Below, piece after piece: positions 34,210 to 42,567 of a DNA stretch of 64,000 nucleotides. The notes below the pieces were generated by a model. That model was not told where the DNA came from and ran no database searches. It worked only from the letters and a program-made list of their open reading frames with translations. Origin of the DNA: Bradyrhizobium cosmicum (GTDB taxonomy: Bacteria > Pseudomonadota > Alphaproteobacteria > Rhizobiales > Xanthobacteraceae); contig NZ_CP041656.2 of the NCBI RefSeq assembly GCF_007290395.2, forward strand, positions 7,039,501 through 7,103,500, read 5' to 3'. Made by a program: the position numbers and the translations under genes. How positions within the stretch are numbered: the stretch's first letter is position 1; each line of letters starts with the position of its first letter.

Positions 34210-35216
34210 TCGCCGCAATCGACCTTGCCACCGTCTGGGCCTTCATCATCGCCTTCGCGGTGTTCGTCTATGTCGTGATGGACGGCTTCGATCTCGGCCT
34301 CGGCATGCTGTTTCCCTTGTTTCCCGCCAAGGCCGACCGGGACGTCATGATGAACAGCGTGGCGCCGGTCTGGGATGGCAACGAGACCTGGCTGGTGCTG
34401 GGCGGCGGCGGCCTGATGGCGGCCTTTCCGCTCGCCTATGCGGTGCTGATGCCGGCGCTCTATACACCTGTCATCGCGATGCTGATCGGGCTGGTCTTCC
34501 GCGGTGTCGCCTTCGAATTCCGCTGGCGCACCACTGCGGCACGAAACCGCTGGGACATTGCCTTTGCCTTGGGTTCGTTGCTGGCCACGCTGGCGCAAGG
34601 CGTCGCCCTCGGCGCCATCCTGCAGGGCGTTCAGGTCGAGGGGCGGCATTATGCCGGCGGCTGGTGGGACTGGCTGACGCCGTTCAGCCTGCTGACGGGA
34701 GTTGCCCTGGTGGTCGGCTATTCCTTGCTGGGCGCCACCTGGCTCATCCTGAAGACCGAGGGCGCGCTGCGCGACAAGGCCTACCGGCTGAGCTGGGGTC
34801 TGCTGTTCGCGATGCTTGCGGCGATCGCACTGGTCAGCATCGCCACGCCGTTTCTCAGCATTCAATACGCGCAGCGTTGGTTCGCCTGGCCGAACGTCGC
34901 CCTGGCCGCGCCTGTGCCGATCGCGGTCGCCGCCGTCACCGCACTCCTGATGCGCAGCCTCGGGCAAAAGCAGGACTCCCGGCCGTTCTTTCTCGTGCTG
35001 GCGTTGTTCGCGCTGTCCTATGCCGGGCTGGGCATCAGCATGTATCCATTCATCGTGCCGCAGAGCATCACGATCTGGCAGGCGGCCGCGCCGCAGAACA
35101 GCCAGATCTTTATGCTGGTCGGCGTGGCCGGACTGGTGCCGCTGATTCTCGGCTACACCGGCTGGGCCTATTGGGTGTTCCGCGGCAAGGTCCGGGCCGG
35201 GAGCGGTTATCACTGA
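34206..35216 (+). CDS. cydB: Cytochrome bd-type quinol oxidase subunit II
   Basis: 336 residues with about eight or nine membrane segments. Family motifs: VVMDGFDLGLGMLFP, SVAPVWDGNETWLVLGGGGL, FRGVAFEFRWR. It starts within the cydA stop (ATGA) and its own stop overlaps the next ATG (TGATG), so the three genes are translationally coupled. Confidence 0.95.
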   Translation: MIAAIDLATVWAFIIAFAVFVYVVMDGFDLGLGMLFPLFPAKADRDVMMNSVAPVWDGNETWLVLGGGGLMAAFPLAYAVLMPALYTPVIAMLIGLVFRGVAFEFRWRTTAARNRWDIAFALGSLLATLAQGVALGAILQGVQVEGRHYAGGWWDWLTPFSLLTGVALVVGYSLLGATWLILKTEGALRDKAYRLSWGLLFAMLAAIALVSIATPFLSIQYAQRWFAWPNVALAAPVPIAVAAVTALLMRSLGQKQDSRPFFLVLALFALSYAGLGISMYPFIVPQSITIWQAAAPQNSQIFMLVGVAGLVPLILGYTGWAYWVFRGKVRAGSGYH

Positions 35217-35344
35217 TGCCGCGCAAGGCAGAGGCGAGGCCGCTGGGGCGACGGCTGATATGGTTCGCCGTGCTCTGGCTCGGGGGCGTGGGCGCCGTCA
35301 CCGTGATTTCATTCGCTCTCAGACTGTGGCTTGCGCCGAAATGA
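35216..35344 (+). CDS. Small third subunit of cytochrome bd oxidase (DUF2474/CydX-like)
   Basis: 42 residues with a basic start (MPRKAEARPLGRRLIW) and a single membrane helix. Its ATG overlaps the cydB stop. Small one-helix subunits such as CydX stabilise the heme-binding core of bd oxidases, and DUF2474 proteins occupy this place in alphaproteobacterial CIO operons. Confidence 0.85.
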   Translation: MPRKAEARPLGRRLIWFAVLWLGGVGAVTVISFALRLWLAPK

Positions 35345-35487
35345 TCGGCCCTGTCGCCAGCCGGATCGTTTCCGGCGCGACGACGAGGGCGCAACGACGA
35401 GAGCGACCAGGTCGTGATGCCGCCGTTGTTGCTTGACTCCGCGGACCCGTCCGTGGAGTTTCGCGGCCTCGAAATCAGCCGCCCGCA

Positions 35488-36462
35488 ATGGACGACACGA
35501 CCACCAGCACCGACATTCGCCTTCGTGAAGGCGCCTCGATCGCGCAGCGGCTGGTGATGTCCGGCTTTGCGGCCGCCGTCGCGCTGTGCTTCACGCCGGG
35601 CCTGTTCACGCACGACACCCTGGAAATCGTCGTCTCCGTGGTCGCGCTGATGGTGGGAGCGGGGTTCGTCGTCGGCATCATGCTGGCGCCGGCGGTGGTG
35701 TGGATCATCACACCAGACGAAATCCTGATCGGGCAACAAAGTCCGTTCGGGAAGCTCCGCACGCGGATCGTCACGAAGGACGACATCAGCGGATTGCAGG
35801 TTCCCGGCAGCAGGCGGGTGAAGGCCCGCTTTCATCTCGTCTTCACGCTTGTCTCGGGGGAGCGCCTGACGTCGCCGCCGATCTCCGACGTCACCCATGT
35901 TCGTGACACCGTAGCCCGGATCGCCGCGCAGTTCGACGTCCCCAATGTCGAGGAGCCGGTCAATCCGCTCGATGCCAGCAATGCCGAGATGCATCTCGGC
36001 GAGCCGCTCGAGGCATTTTCCGCGCGGGACATCAGGATCGTCGCGCTGATCGCAGTCGCGCTGTGCGCCGTGCCCTACGCCTACAAGCTCTGGCGCGGAT
36101 GGCCGCCCAGCCATGTCGATCTCCTGCTGCTGCCGCTCGGCGCCCTCGCCGCGTTCGCTGTGCATCGATACGCCAACCTCGTCACCGGCGCGTTCTGGAT
36201 CATCCGCGAGAGCGATATCCGCGTCGAACGCCTGTGGGGCGATGGCGCGCCGCGCGCAGACCATATCGAGGGGAACCAGGTGAAGACGATCTCGGTCGAC
36301 CGCCGCGGCCGGTCCGAGGACGAGCACTGCATCGTCACGATCCGATTGCGCTCGGGGCGACGTTTTCGCAGCCCCCGGATCGGGTCGAGGATCGAGGCTC
36401 GTGCCGTCGGGACGGAGATCGTGCGGCGGCTGGGGATCGCCCGCGAGAGCAACAAGATTTAG
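35488..36462 (+). CDS. Membrane protein with two tandem hairpin plus beta-domain modules
   Basis: 324 residues, family not recognised. Two hydrophobic hairpins (about 22-78 and 183-233) are each followed by a soluble domain. The domains align: the first runs TPDEILIGQQSPFGKLRTRI to VRDTVARIAAQF, the second RESDIRVERLWGDGAPRADH to EARAVGTEIVRRL. Both contain an LxSGxRxxSPxI-like string (LVSGERLTSPPISDV; RSGRRFRSPRIGS), so the protein arose by internal duplication. The layout resembles bacterial PH-domain membrane proteins, but this is only a fold guess. Function unknown. Confidence 0.65.
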   Translation: MDDTTTSTDIRLREGASIAQRLVMSGFAAAVALCFTPGLFTHDTLEIVVSVVALMVGAGFVVGIMLAPAVVWIITPDEILIGQQSPFGKLRTRIVTKDDISGLQVPGSRRVKARFHLVFTLVSGERLTSPPISDVTHVRDTVARIAAQFDVPNVEEPVNPLDASNAEMHLGEPLEAFSARDIRIVALIAVALCAVPYAYKLWRGWPPSHVDLLLLPLGALAAFAVHRYANLVTGAFWIIRESDIRVERLWGDGAPRADHIEGNQVKTISVDRRGRSEDEHCIVTIRLRSGRRFRSPRIGSRIEARAVGTEIVRRLGIARESNKI

Positions 36463-36481
36463 CCCCGACTGCCTCCCGGCC

Positions 36482-36568
36482 CGTCATGGCCGGGCTCGTC
36501 CCGGCCATCCACGTCTCAACCACGACGCGCGAAGAACGTGGATGCCCGGGACAAGCCCGGGCATGACG
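36482..36568. repeat. Palindromic intergenic repeat, family B (copy 2)
   Basis: Begins CGTCATGGCCGGGCTCGTCC and ends GGGACAAGCCCGGGCATGAC G. It follows the stop of the duplicated membrane protein gene by 19 bases. The rest of the gap to 36780 holds an 11-base C run (36586-36596) and the presumed promoter of the L,D-transpeptidase. Confidence 0.8.
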
Positions 36569-36780
36569 GATGCAGATTCGACAGGCCCCCCCCCCCGGAG
36601 GAATGTCACCGACACTGCTTTTCGCGCCATCCCCTGTTTGTGGCATTGCGAAGGGCCGGTCAAAAAACCAAAGCATTCTCGTGACATATCGTCTAAGGGT
36701 GCCTTGAACTTGCCATGAAGATGGCCCTGAGATTTGATGGTTCCAGATGATTTTGGCCTTGGCCGCGGGGAGAGCTTGAA

Positions 36781-37374
36781 ATGACGGATTTTCGTCGCCT
36801 GACCGGGATGTTTGTGGCTGCGATCGGCCTGATCCTGGCCGCACCCCATGCTTACGCCCAGCAGCCCGACCGCGGCGACGAGCCCGGCCTGGTCGCCGAC
36901 GACGCCTATGAGCTCGATCCGGAATGGCAGAAGCAGGTCGTCTACTTCCGCACCACCGAAGCGCCCGGCACGATCATCGTCTCGACCGCCGAGCGGCATC
37001 TCTATCTGGTCCAGCCCGGCGGACGCGCGATCCGTTACGGCATCGGTGTCGGCCGCGATGGTTTCCAGTGGCAGGGCCTGGTGAACATCACCAACAAGAA
37101 GGAATGGCCGGACTGGACGCCGCCGGCGGAGATGATCCAGCGCCAGCCCTATCTGCCGCGCTTCATGGCCGGCGGCCCCGGCAATCCGCTCGGCGCCCGC
37201 GCCATGTATCTGGGCACCACGGTCTACCGCATCCACGGCACCAATCGGCCCGACACGATCGGCACCAAGGTGTCCTCGGGCTGCTTCCGACTGGTCAACC
37301 GCGACGTCGCCGATCTCTACGATCGCGTCCCTGTCGGCACCAAGGTGGTCATCCGGCAGAAGCCCGAACTCTGA
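36781..37374 (+). CDS. L,D-transpeptidase (YkuD domain)
   Basis: 197-residue exported enzyme that forms 3-3 cross-links in peptidoglycan or attaches proteins to it. Signal peptide ends at HAYA-QQ. The YkuD domain shows IHGTNRPDTIG with H152 and KVSSGCFRLVNRD with catalytic C168. Single domain with no LysM. Alphaproteobacteria of this group carry many copies. The gene stands alone, 50 bases before the next gene. Confidence 0.93.
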   Translation: MTDFRRLTGMFVAAIGLILAAPHAYAQQPDRGDEPGLVADDAYELDPEWQKQVVYFRTTEAPGTIIVSTAERHLYLVQPGGRAIRYGIGVGRDGFQWQGLVNITNKKEWPDWTPPAEMIQRQPYLPRFMAGGPGNPLGARAMYLGTTVYRIHGTNRPDTIGTKVSSGCFRLVNRDVADLYDRVPVGTKVVIRQKPEL

Positions 37375-37424
37375 TCTCCTCGCTTTAGCGAATATTCCTT
37401 TTCCTGATTTTTCGAGAGAGCAAA

Positions 37425-38465
37425 ATGATGCGCACTTTTCGAGGCGGCCTGCTGATCGGGCTCGCGGTCGCCGTGCTGGTCGCCGTTCTGGCGATCATCT
37501 ATGAATTCTACGATACCCGCACCCTGAAGCGCACCGTTCGCCGCGGCGAAGTGCTGTGCGGCGTCAACAAGGGCTTGCCGGGCTTCTCGATTCCCGACGA
37601 CAAGGGCAACTGGACCGGCTTCGACGTCGATTTCTGCCGCGCGGTGGCCTCCGCGATCTTCAACGATCCGGGCAAGGCGAAGTTCGTTCCGCTCGACGCC
37701 GGCGAACGCTTCAAGGAACTGCAGAGCCGGAAGGTGGACATCCTCTCGCGCAACTCGACCTGGAGCATGGCGCGTGAGCTCGACTACGACCTCTATTTCC
37801 CTGCCGTCGCCTATTACGACGGCGCAGGCTTCATGCTGCCGCGCGCGCGCAACAAGGAAACCTCGCTGGACCTGACCGACAGCAAGGTCTGCGTCCAGGC
37901 CGGGACCACGACGGCGCTCAACGTCGCCGACTACTTCCGTGCCAACAACATGAAGTACGAAGAGGTGAAGTTCGACAAGCTGGACGACGTGGTCAAGGCC
38001 TACGACACCGGCAAATGCGACACGCTCTCCGCCGACGTCTCCCAGCTCTACGCGCTGCGGCTGAACCTGTCGAAGCCCGGCGACCACATGATCCTGCCGG
38101 ACATGATCTCCAAGGAGCCGCTGGCTCCGGTCGTGCGCCAGCGCGACGACGACTGGATGATGATCGTGAAGTGGACGCTTTACGCGATGATCAACGCCGA
38201 GGAGCTCGGCGTCACCTCGGAGAACATCGACGAGGCCCTGAAGTCGAAGAAGCCGGACGTGATGCGGCTGGTCGGCACCGAGGGCAATTACGGCGAGCAG
38301 CTCGGCCTCACCAAGGACTGGGTCGTCCGCATCATCCGCCATGTCGGAAACTACGGCGAGATGTACGAGCGCAACATCGGCGAGAAGTCCAAGCTGAAGA
38401 TCCCGCGCGGGATGAACCAGCTGTGGAACGCGGGCGGCGTGCAGTACGCGCCGCCGATGCGGTAA
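37425..38465 (+). CDS. Polar amino acid-type ABC solute-binding protein (AapJ/BztA-like)
   Basis: 346 residues of SBP family 3. An N-terminal membrane segment (GLLIGLAVAVLVAVLAIIYEF) without a clear cleavage site suggests it may be anchored. Mature motifs GEVLCGVNKGLPGFSIPDDK, GNWTGFDVDFCRAVASAIFN and LDLTDSKVCVQAGTTTALNV are as in AapJ. No permease genes are nearby, so it is another orphan receptor. Either of two consecutive ATGs may be used. Confidence 0.9.
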   Translation: MMRTFRGGLLIGLAVAVLVAVLAIIYEFYDTRTLKRTVRRGEVLCGVNKGLPGFSIPDDKGNWTGFDVDFCRAVASAIFNDPGKAKFVPLDAGERFKELQSRKVDILSRNSTWSMARELDYDLYFPAVAYYDGAGFMLPRARNKETSLDLTDSKVCVQAGTTTALNVADYFRANNMKYEEVKFDKLDDVVKAYDTGKCDTLSADVSQLYALRLNLSKPGDHMILPDMISKEPLAPVVRQRDDDWMMIVKWTLYAMINAEELGVTSENIDEALKSKKPDVMRLVGTEGNYGEQLGLTKDWVVRIIRHVGNYGEMYERNIGEKSKLKIPRGMNQLWNAGGVQYAPPMR

Positions 38466-38478
38466 CCGCTTCATCCTC

Positions 38479-38564
38479 CGTCATTGCGAGGAGCGCAGCG
38501 ACGAAGCAATCCAAAATCCCTCCGCGGTGACAGTCTGGATTGCTTCGCTGCGCTCGCAATGACG
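38479..38564. repeat. Palindromic intergenic repeat, family A (copy 2)
   Basis: Same outer arms as copy 1 (CGTCATTGCGAG / CTCGCAATGACG) with inner GAAGCAATCCA and TGGATTGCTTC. It starts 14 bases after a stop codon and sits side by side with a family B copy in a convergent gap. Confidence 0.87.
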
Positions 38565-38596
38565 ATGTTGATGCAGGCTCGCGCCACACTCTCAAT

Positions 38597-38678
38597 CGTC
38601 ATGCCCGGGCTTGTCCCGGGCATCCACGTTTTGAGGCGCTAAAGGACGTGGATGGCCGGGACAAGCCCGGCCATGACG
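38597..38678. repeat. Palindromic intergenic repeat, family B (copy 3)
   Basis: CGTCATGCCCGGGCTTGTCC at the left and GGGACAAGCCCGGCCATGAC G at the right. Lies 33 bases beyond the family A copy and 21 bases before the stop of the convergent acyl-CoA dehydrogenase gene. Confidence 0.85.
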
Positions 38679-38698
38679 GCTTGCGTTACTGCCTCAGC

Positions 38699-39838
38699 TC
38701 AATACCCCCGCGCCCGCGCCAGCTGCTCGGTGTGGTAGTTCGCGTCCCCAAACAATTCCTCGCACACCCGCGCGCGCTTCATGAAGAAGCCGATATCGAA
38801 CTGATCGGTCATGCCCATGCCGCCATGCATCTGCACGCCTTCCTGCACCGCGCGGGTGGCGGTGGTGCCGGCGCGGGCCTTGGCGACCGCGACGGCTGAG
38901 GCGGCCTTGGCGACGTCGGCATCCAGCGCCTGCAGCGCCTTCATGGTGGCGGCGCGGGTGATCTCGATGTCGACATAGAGCTCGGCGGCGCGATGCTGCA
39001 GCGCCTGGAATTCGCCGATCAGCTTGCCGAACTGCTTTCTGTTCTTGAGGTACTCGACGGTACGGTTGAATACCTCCTCGCTGAGGCCGACCATTTCGGC
39101 GGCGACCGCGCCGCGGCCGATGTCGAGCACGCCGTCGAGCAGTGCGGCGCCCTGGTCGACCTCGCCGAGCACGCTGTCGGCGGTCACCTCGACATTGGCA
39201 AGCTCGATCCGCGCCGCATTGTGCGCGTCGACCATGATGGTGCGCTCGATCGTAACACCCTTGGCCCTGGGATCGACCAGGAACAGCGTCAGGCCGTCGC
39301 GCTCGCCGACGGAGCCCGCGGTGCGTGCGGCGACGATGACGAGATCGGCGACGTGGCCGTCAACGACCAGCGCCTTGGCGCCCGAGAGCTTGAAGCCGTT
39401 GCCGGCGCGCACGGCCTGGAGGCTGGTCTGGAGCGGCCGATGCTTTGCGCCCTCGTCGATCGCAAGCGTCGCGAGCAATGAGCCGCTGGAAACCTTCGGC
39501 AAGTACTCCGACTTCTGCCCGGCGTTGCCGCCGCGGTTCAGCGCCGATGCCGCGACCACGCTGGTGGCGAGGAAGGGCGACGGCATCAAGGTGCGCCCGA
39601 TTTCCTCCATGACGATTCCGGCTTCCATGAAACCGAGACCGCTGCCGCCGAACTCCTCCGGCACGAGCAGTCCGGCAAAGCCCATCTCGGCGAAGGCGTG
39701 CCACAGCTCCTTGGAAAATCCGGTGGGATCCTTGGAGTCGCGCAAGTGTCGCAGATGCGACACCGGCGCCTTGTCGCTGATCAGCCCGCGCGCTGAGTCG
39801 CGGAGCATCGATTGTTCTTCGGTGAGGACGAGGGCCAT
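38699..39838 (-). CDS. Acyl-CoA dehydrogenase (smaller partner of a tandem pair)
   Basis: 379-residue FAD-dependent flavoprotein of the ACAD fold. ACAD features: N-terminal LTEEQSMLRDSARGLISDKA, GMGFAGLLVPEEFGGSGLGF-like entry, KNRKQFGKLIGEFQALQHRA and MHGGMGMTDQFDIGFFMKRA near the C-terminus. The ATG at 39838 starts MALVLTEEQ; an upstream extension would run through a repeat. It follows a second ACAD gene on the same strand, as in PimC/PimD-type pairs that form heteromeric enzymes. Substrate unknown. Confidence 0.9.
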   Translation of the reverse strand: MALVLTEEQSMLRDSARGLISDKAPVSHLRHLRDSKDPTGFSKELWHAFAEMGFAGLLVPEEFGGSGLGFMEAGIVMEEIGRTLMPSPFLATSVVAASALNRGGNAGQKSEYLPKVSSGSLLATLAIDEGAKHRPLQTSLQAVRAGNGFKLSGAKALVVDGHVADLVIVAARTAGSVGERDGLTLFLVDPRAKGVTIERTIMVDAHNAARIELANVEVTADSVLGEVDQGAALLDGVLDIGRGAVAAEMVGLSEEVFNRTVEYLKNRKQFGKLIGEFQALQHRAAELYVDIEITRAATMKALQALDADVAKAASAVAVAKARAGTTATRAVQEGVQMHGGMGMTDQFDIGFFMKRARVCEELFGDANYHTEQLARARGY

Positions 39839-39871
39839 GTGCGTGTTTCCGATTCGAAGTCTATTTGTCGT

Positions 39872-39977
39872 CGTCATTCCGGGATGGCCCGAAGGGCCAG
39901 GCCCGGAATCCATCGGGCGGCAGAGTTGGTGGATGAATGGATTCCGGGTTCGCGACTTCGTCGCGCCCCGGAATGAC
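39872..39977. repeat. Palindromic intergenic repeat, family E
   Basis: CGTCATTCCGGGATGGCCCG at the left and CGCCCCGGAATGAC at the right are inverses at the ends; inner CCCGGAATCCAT and ATGGATTCCGGG pair exactly. It lies between the two tandem acyl-CoA dehydrogenase genes. Confidence 0.75.
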
Positions 39978-39985
39978 TGACAGCC

Positions 39986-41185
39986 TTACGCCCCCGGCAG
40001 ATCCAGGATGCGCTTGGCGACGATGCCGAGCATCACCTCCGTGGTGCCGCCCTCGATCGAGTTGGCCTTGGTGCGCAGCCAGGCGCGCGGACGGGCGCCC
40101 TGCTTCGAACGCTCACTCTCCCATTCCAGCGCATCGACACCGCCGGCGGACATCAGGATCTCGTAGCGGCGCTTGTTGAGCTCGGTGCCGTAGTACTTCA
40201 TCGCCGACGAGAACGCCGGATGCGCCTGGCCAGCCTTGGCGAGATCGACGGCGCGCTCGGCGCAGGCGGCAAGGGCGGCTTCATCGACGTCGAAGCTGGC
40301 GATCTTGCCGCGCAGCATCGCATCGTCGAGCTTGCCTTGCCCATCGGAGCCGACGGAGTCGGCCGCGATCTGGCCGAGCGGGCGACCGACGCCGCGCTCG
40401 CCCATCCCGGAGATCATCGCACGCTCGTGCTGCAGCAGATATTTCGCAACGTCCCAGCCGCGATTGACGGTGCCGACCACTTGCGATTTCGGCACGCGGA
40501 CGCCGTCGAAGAAAGTTTCGCAGAACGGCGAATAGCCCGAGATCAGCAGGATCGGCTTGGTCGTCACGCCCTTCGAGGTCATGTCGAACAGGATGAAGCT
40601 GATGCCGTCGTGCTTCTTGGCGGCGGGATCGGTGCGGACGAGGCAGAAGATCCAGTCGGCGTAGTTGGCGTAGGAGGTCCAGATCTTCTGGCCGGTGATG
40701 ACGAAATCGTCGCCGTCGCTTTCGGCGCGGGTCTGCAGCGAGGCGAGATCGGAGCCGGCGTTCGGCTCGGAATAGCCCTGGCACCAGCGGATCAGGCCCG
40801 CGGCGATTTTCGGCAGGTGCTCCTTCTTCTGCGCCTCGTTGCCGTATTTCAGCAGCGCCGGCCCGAGCATCCAGATGCCGAAGCTCGACAGCGGCGGACG
40901 CGCGCCGATTCGTCCCATTTCGGCGCGCAGCACCTTGTGCTCGGCAGCGCTAAGGCCGCCGCCGCCATATTCCTTCGGCCAGTCCGGCACGGTCCAGCCC
41001 TTGTCGCGCATACGCTCGAACCAGATGCGCTGCGGTTCGGAGGCGAATTTGGTGTTGCGTCCGCCCCAGAACACGTCGGCGTCGGATGTTGCGGGCTTGC
41101 GCATCTCCGGCGGGCAATTGGCTTCCAGCCAGGCACGCGTCTCGTTGCGGAATTTTTCGAGATCGGCGCTCTCAGTCTCGCTCAT
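39986..41185 (-). CDS. Acyl-CoA dehydrogenase (larger partner of a tandem pair)
   Basis: 399 residues, ACAD fold. Family motifs include WCQGYSEPNAGSDLASLQTR, ITGQKIWTSYANYADWIFCL and the C-terminal SIEGGTTEVMLGIVAKRILD. ATG at 41185 has GGAA 6 bases upstream; two further in-frame ATGs a few codons earlier have weaker sites. It is 130 bases from a divergent carboxymuconolactone-decarboxylase-family gene. Likely acts with the smaller ACAD downstream on a dicarboxylic, cyclic or branched acyl-CoA, by analogy with PimC/PimD. Confidence 0.9.
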   Translation of the reverse strand: MSETESADLEKFRNETRAWLEANCPPEMRKPATSDADVFWGGRNTKFASEPQRIWFERMRDKGWTVPDWPKEYGGGGLSAAEHKVLRAEMGRIGARPPLSSFGIWMLGPALLKYGNEAQKKEHLPKIAAGLIRWCQGYSEPNAGSDLASLQTRAESDGDDFVITGQKIWTSYANYADWIFCLVRTDPAAKKHDGISFILFDMTSKGVTTKPILLISGYSPFCETFFDGVRVPKSQVVGTVNRGWDVAKYLLQHERAMISGMGERGVGRPLGQIAADSVGSDGQGKLDDAMLRGKIASFDVDEAALAACAERAVDLAKAGQAHPAFSSAMKYYGTELNKRRYEILMSAGGVDALEWESERSKQGARPRAWLRTKANSIEGGTTEVMLGIVAKRILDLPGA

Positions 41186-41316
41186 GGTCGTTTCCATCAT
41201 CACAACTTGTTGGGTGCGACTCTGAGCCATCGCCCCGTGGAATTCAACCACTTCCGCAGGCTGCATTCGGCTATAGTCGCGGCGACGGCGAGCTTGAAAA
41301 CAAAGAGGAAACGAGA

Positions 41317-41862
41317 ATGCGCCTGAAGCTTCTTTCGCCTGGCGAAATGAACGAGAGCCAGCGGCAGACCTATGACGAATCGATTGCCGGCAAGCGCGGC
41401 AAGCCGCCGGCGCCGATGATGGCATGGCTCAACAGCCCCGACATGGCCCGTCACGCCACGCGGCTCGGCGAGGTACTGCGCTACGACACGATCTTCCCGG
41501 CGAAGCTCTCGGAGATCGCGATCCTGGTGACCGCCCGGCACTGGACCGCGCATTACGAATGGTACGCGCATAAACGCCTTGCGCTGGCCGGCGGCATTAA
41601 GCCAGAGATCATCGACGCGATTCGCGACCGACGCACGCCGGAGTTCGACGATCCGAAGGGCAAAATGATCTACGATCTCGCGAAGTCGCTGCACGAGGGC
41701 CACGGCGTCGAGAAGGGGCTTTACGACGAAGCGGTAAAGCTGCTCGGCGAACGCGGCGTGGTCGAGGTGATCGGGCTGTGCGGCTATTACACGATGGTGT
41801 CGATGACGCTGAACACGTTCGCGTTCGAACTGCCGGAGGGCGAGGTGCCGGAGCTGTCCTAG
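41317..41862 (+). CDS. Carboxymuconolactone decarboxylase-family (AhpD-like) protein
   Basis: 181 residues. The CMD core has AILVTARHWTAHYEWYAHKR, where H/E residues take the place of the CxxC of AhpD, so it is not a peroxidase-type member. GAGGAAA precedes the ATG by about 6 bases. Related proteins accompany acyl-CoA dehydrogenases in aromatic or alicyclic degradation loci. Not PcaC: too long and sequence unlike the lactone decarboxylase. Exact reaction unknown. Confidence 0.85.
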   Translation: MRLKLLSPGEMNESQRQTYDESIAGKRGKPPAPMMAWLNSPDMARHATRLGEVLRYDTIFPAKLSEIAILVTARHWTAHYEWYAHKRLALAGGIKPEIIDAIRDRRTPEFDDPKGKMIYDLAKSLHEGHGVEKGLYDEAVKLLGERGVVEVIGLCGYYTMVSMTLNTFAFELPEGEVPELS

Positions 41863-41951
41863 TTTCGTATCCGGAAACGATGGGTTTCGGGATAAGGCCG
41901 TAGCGCCATCCCGAAGCTCGACTTAAGTGGAGTTCATCAGGGAGCACCACC

Positions 41952-42446
41952 ATGTCGCAGAACCCAGCCGTCGCCGCCGGCACCAGGATCGGCCACGTCC
42001 ACCTCAAGGTCGCCAACCTCGATCGCGCGCTCGGCTTCTATTGCGGCGTGCTCGGCTTCGAGCTGATGCAACGGATGGACTCGGGCGCGGCCTTCATCTC
42101 GGCCGGCGGCTATCATCACCACATCGGGCTCAACACTTGGGAGAGCAAGGGCGGCTCGCCGCCACCGCCTGGCACGACGGGGCTGTTCCACACCGCGATC
42201 CTATATCCGACGCGGCCCGCGTTGGCGGATGCGCTGCATCGGGTGCTATCGGCCGGCATCGCACTGGACGGCGCGAGCGACCACGGCGTGTCCGAGGCGT
42301 TGTATTTGCGCGATCCCGACGAGAATGGCGTGGAGCTGTATTGGGACAAGCCCAGGGAGCAGTGGCCGTTCGGGACGGATGGCAAGCTCGCGATGTTTAC
42401 CAAGCGGCTGGATGTCGAGGGATTGCTGAAGCAGCGGGAGGGGTAA
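41952..42446 (+). CDS. VOC-family protein (glyoxalase/extradiol dioxygenase fold)
   Basis: 164 residues with two beta-alpha-beta modules: IGHVHLKVANLDRALGFYCG with a metal-ligand histidine in HVHLKV, and HTAILYPTRPALADALHRVL, ending LRDPDENGVELYWDKPRE. It resembles CatE-type proteins called catechol 2,3-dioxygenase, but that activity is not assured. GGGAG lies 9 bases before the ATG. Same strand as the CMD-family gene 89 bases upstream. Confidence 0.85.
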   Translation: MSQNPAVAAGTRIGHVHLKVANLDRALGFYCGVLGFELMQRMDSGAAFISAGGYHHHIGLNTWESKGGSPPPPGTTGLFHTAILYPTRPALADALHRVLSAGIALDGASDHGVSEALYLRDPDENGVELYWDKPREQWPFGTDGKLAMFTKRLDVEGLLKQREG

Positions 42447-42461
42447 ACTCCGCTGTCTCCT

Positions 42462-42541
42462 CGTCATTACGAGCGCAGCGAAGCAATCCGGAATCTTCCC
42501 GCAGGGGCAGCCTGGACTGCTTCGCTGCGCTCGCAATGACG
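42462..42541. repeat. Palindromic intergenic repeat, family A (copy 3)
   Basis: CGTCATTACGAGCGCAGCGA at the left and TCGCTGCGCTCGCAATGACG at the right. Shorter than the other two copies by a 6-base deletion in the left arm. Convergent gap between VOC and MFS genes. Confidence 0.82.
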
Positions 42542-42567
42542 GAGGGTGCGGAAGCGCGGTCGTGACT

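Noticed and set aside
41317..41862. 4-carboxymuconolactone decarboxylase PcaC
   Set aside because: Too long for PcaC, the sequence around the active site differs, and no other pca genes are present.
42170..42190. TGGCACGACGGGG as a sigma-54 promoter
   Set aside because: Has a -24 like element but no TTGC at the -12 position, and it lies inside the VOC coding sequence.
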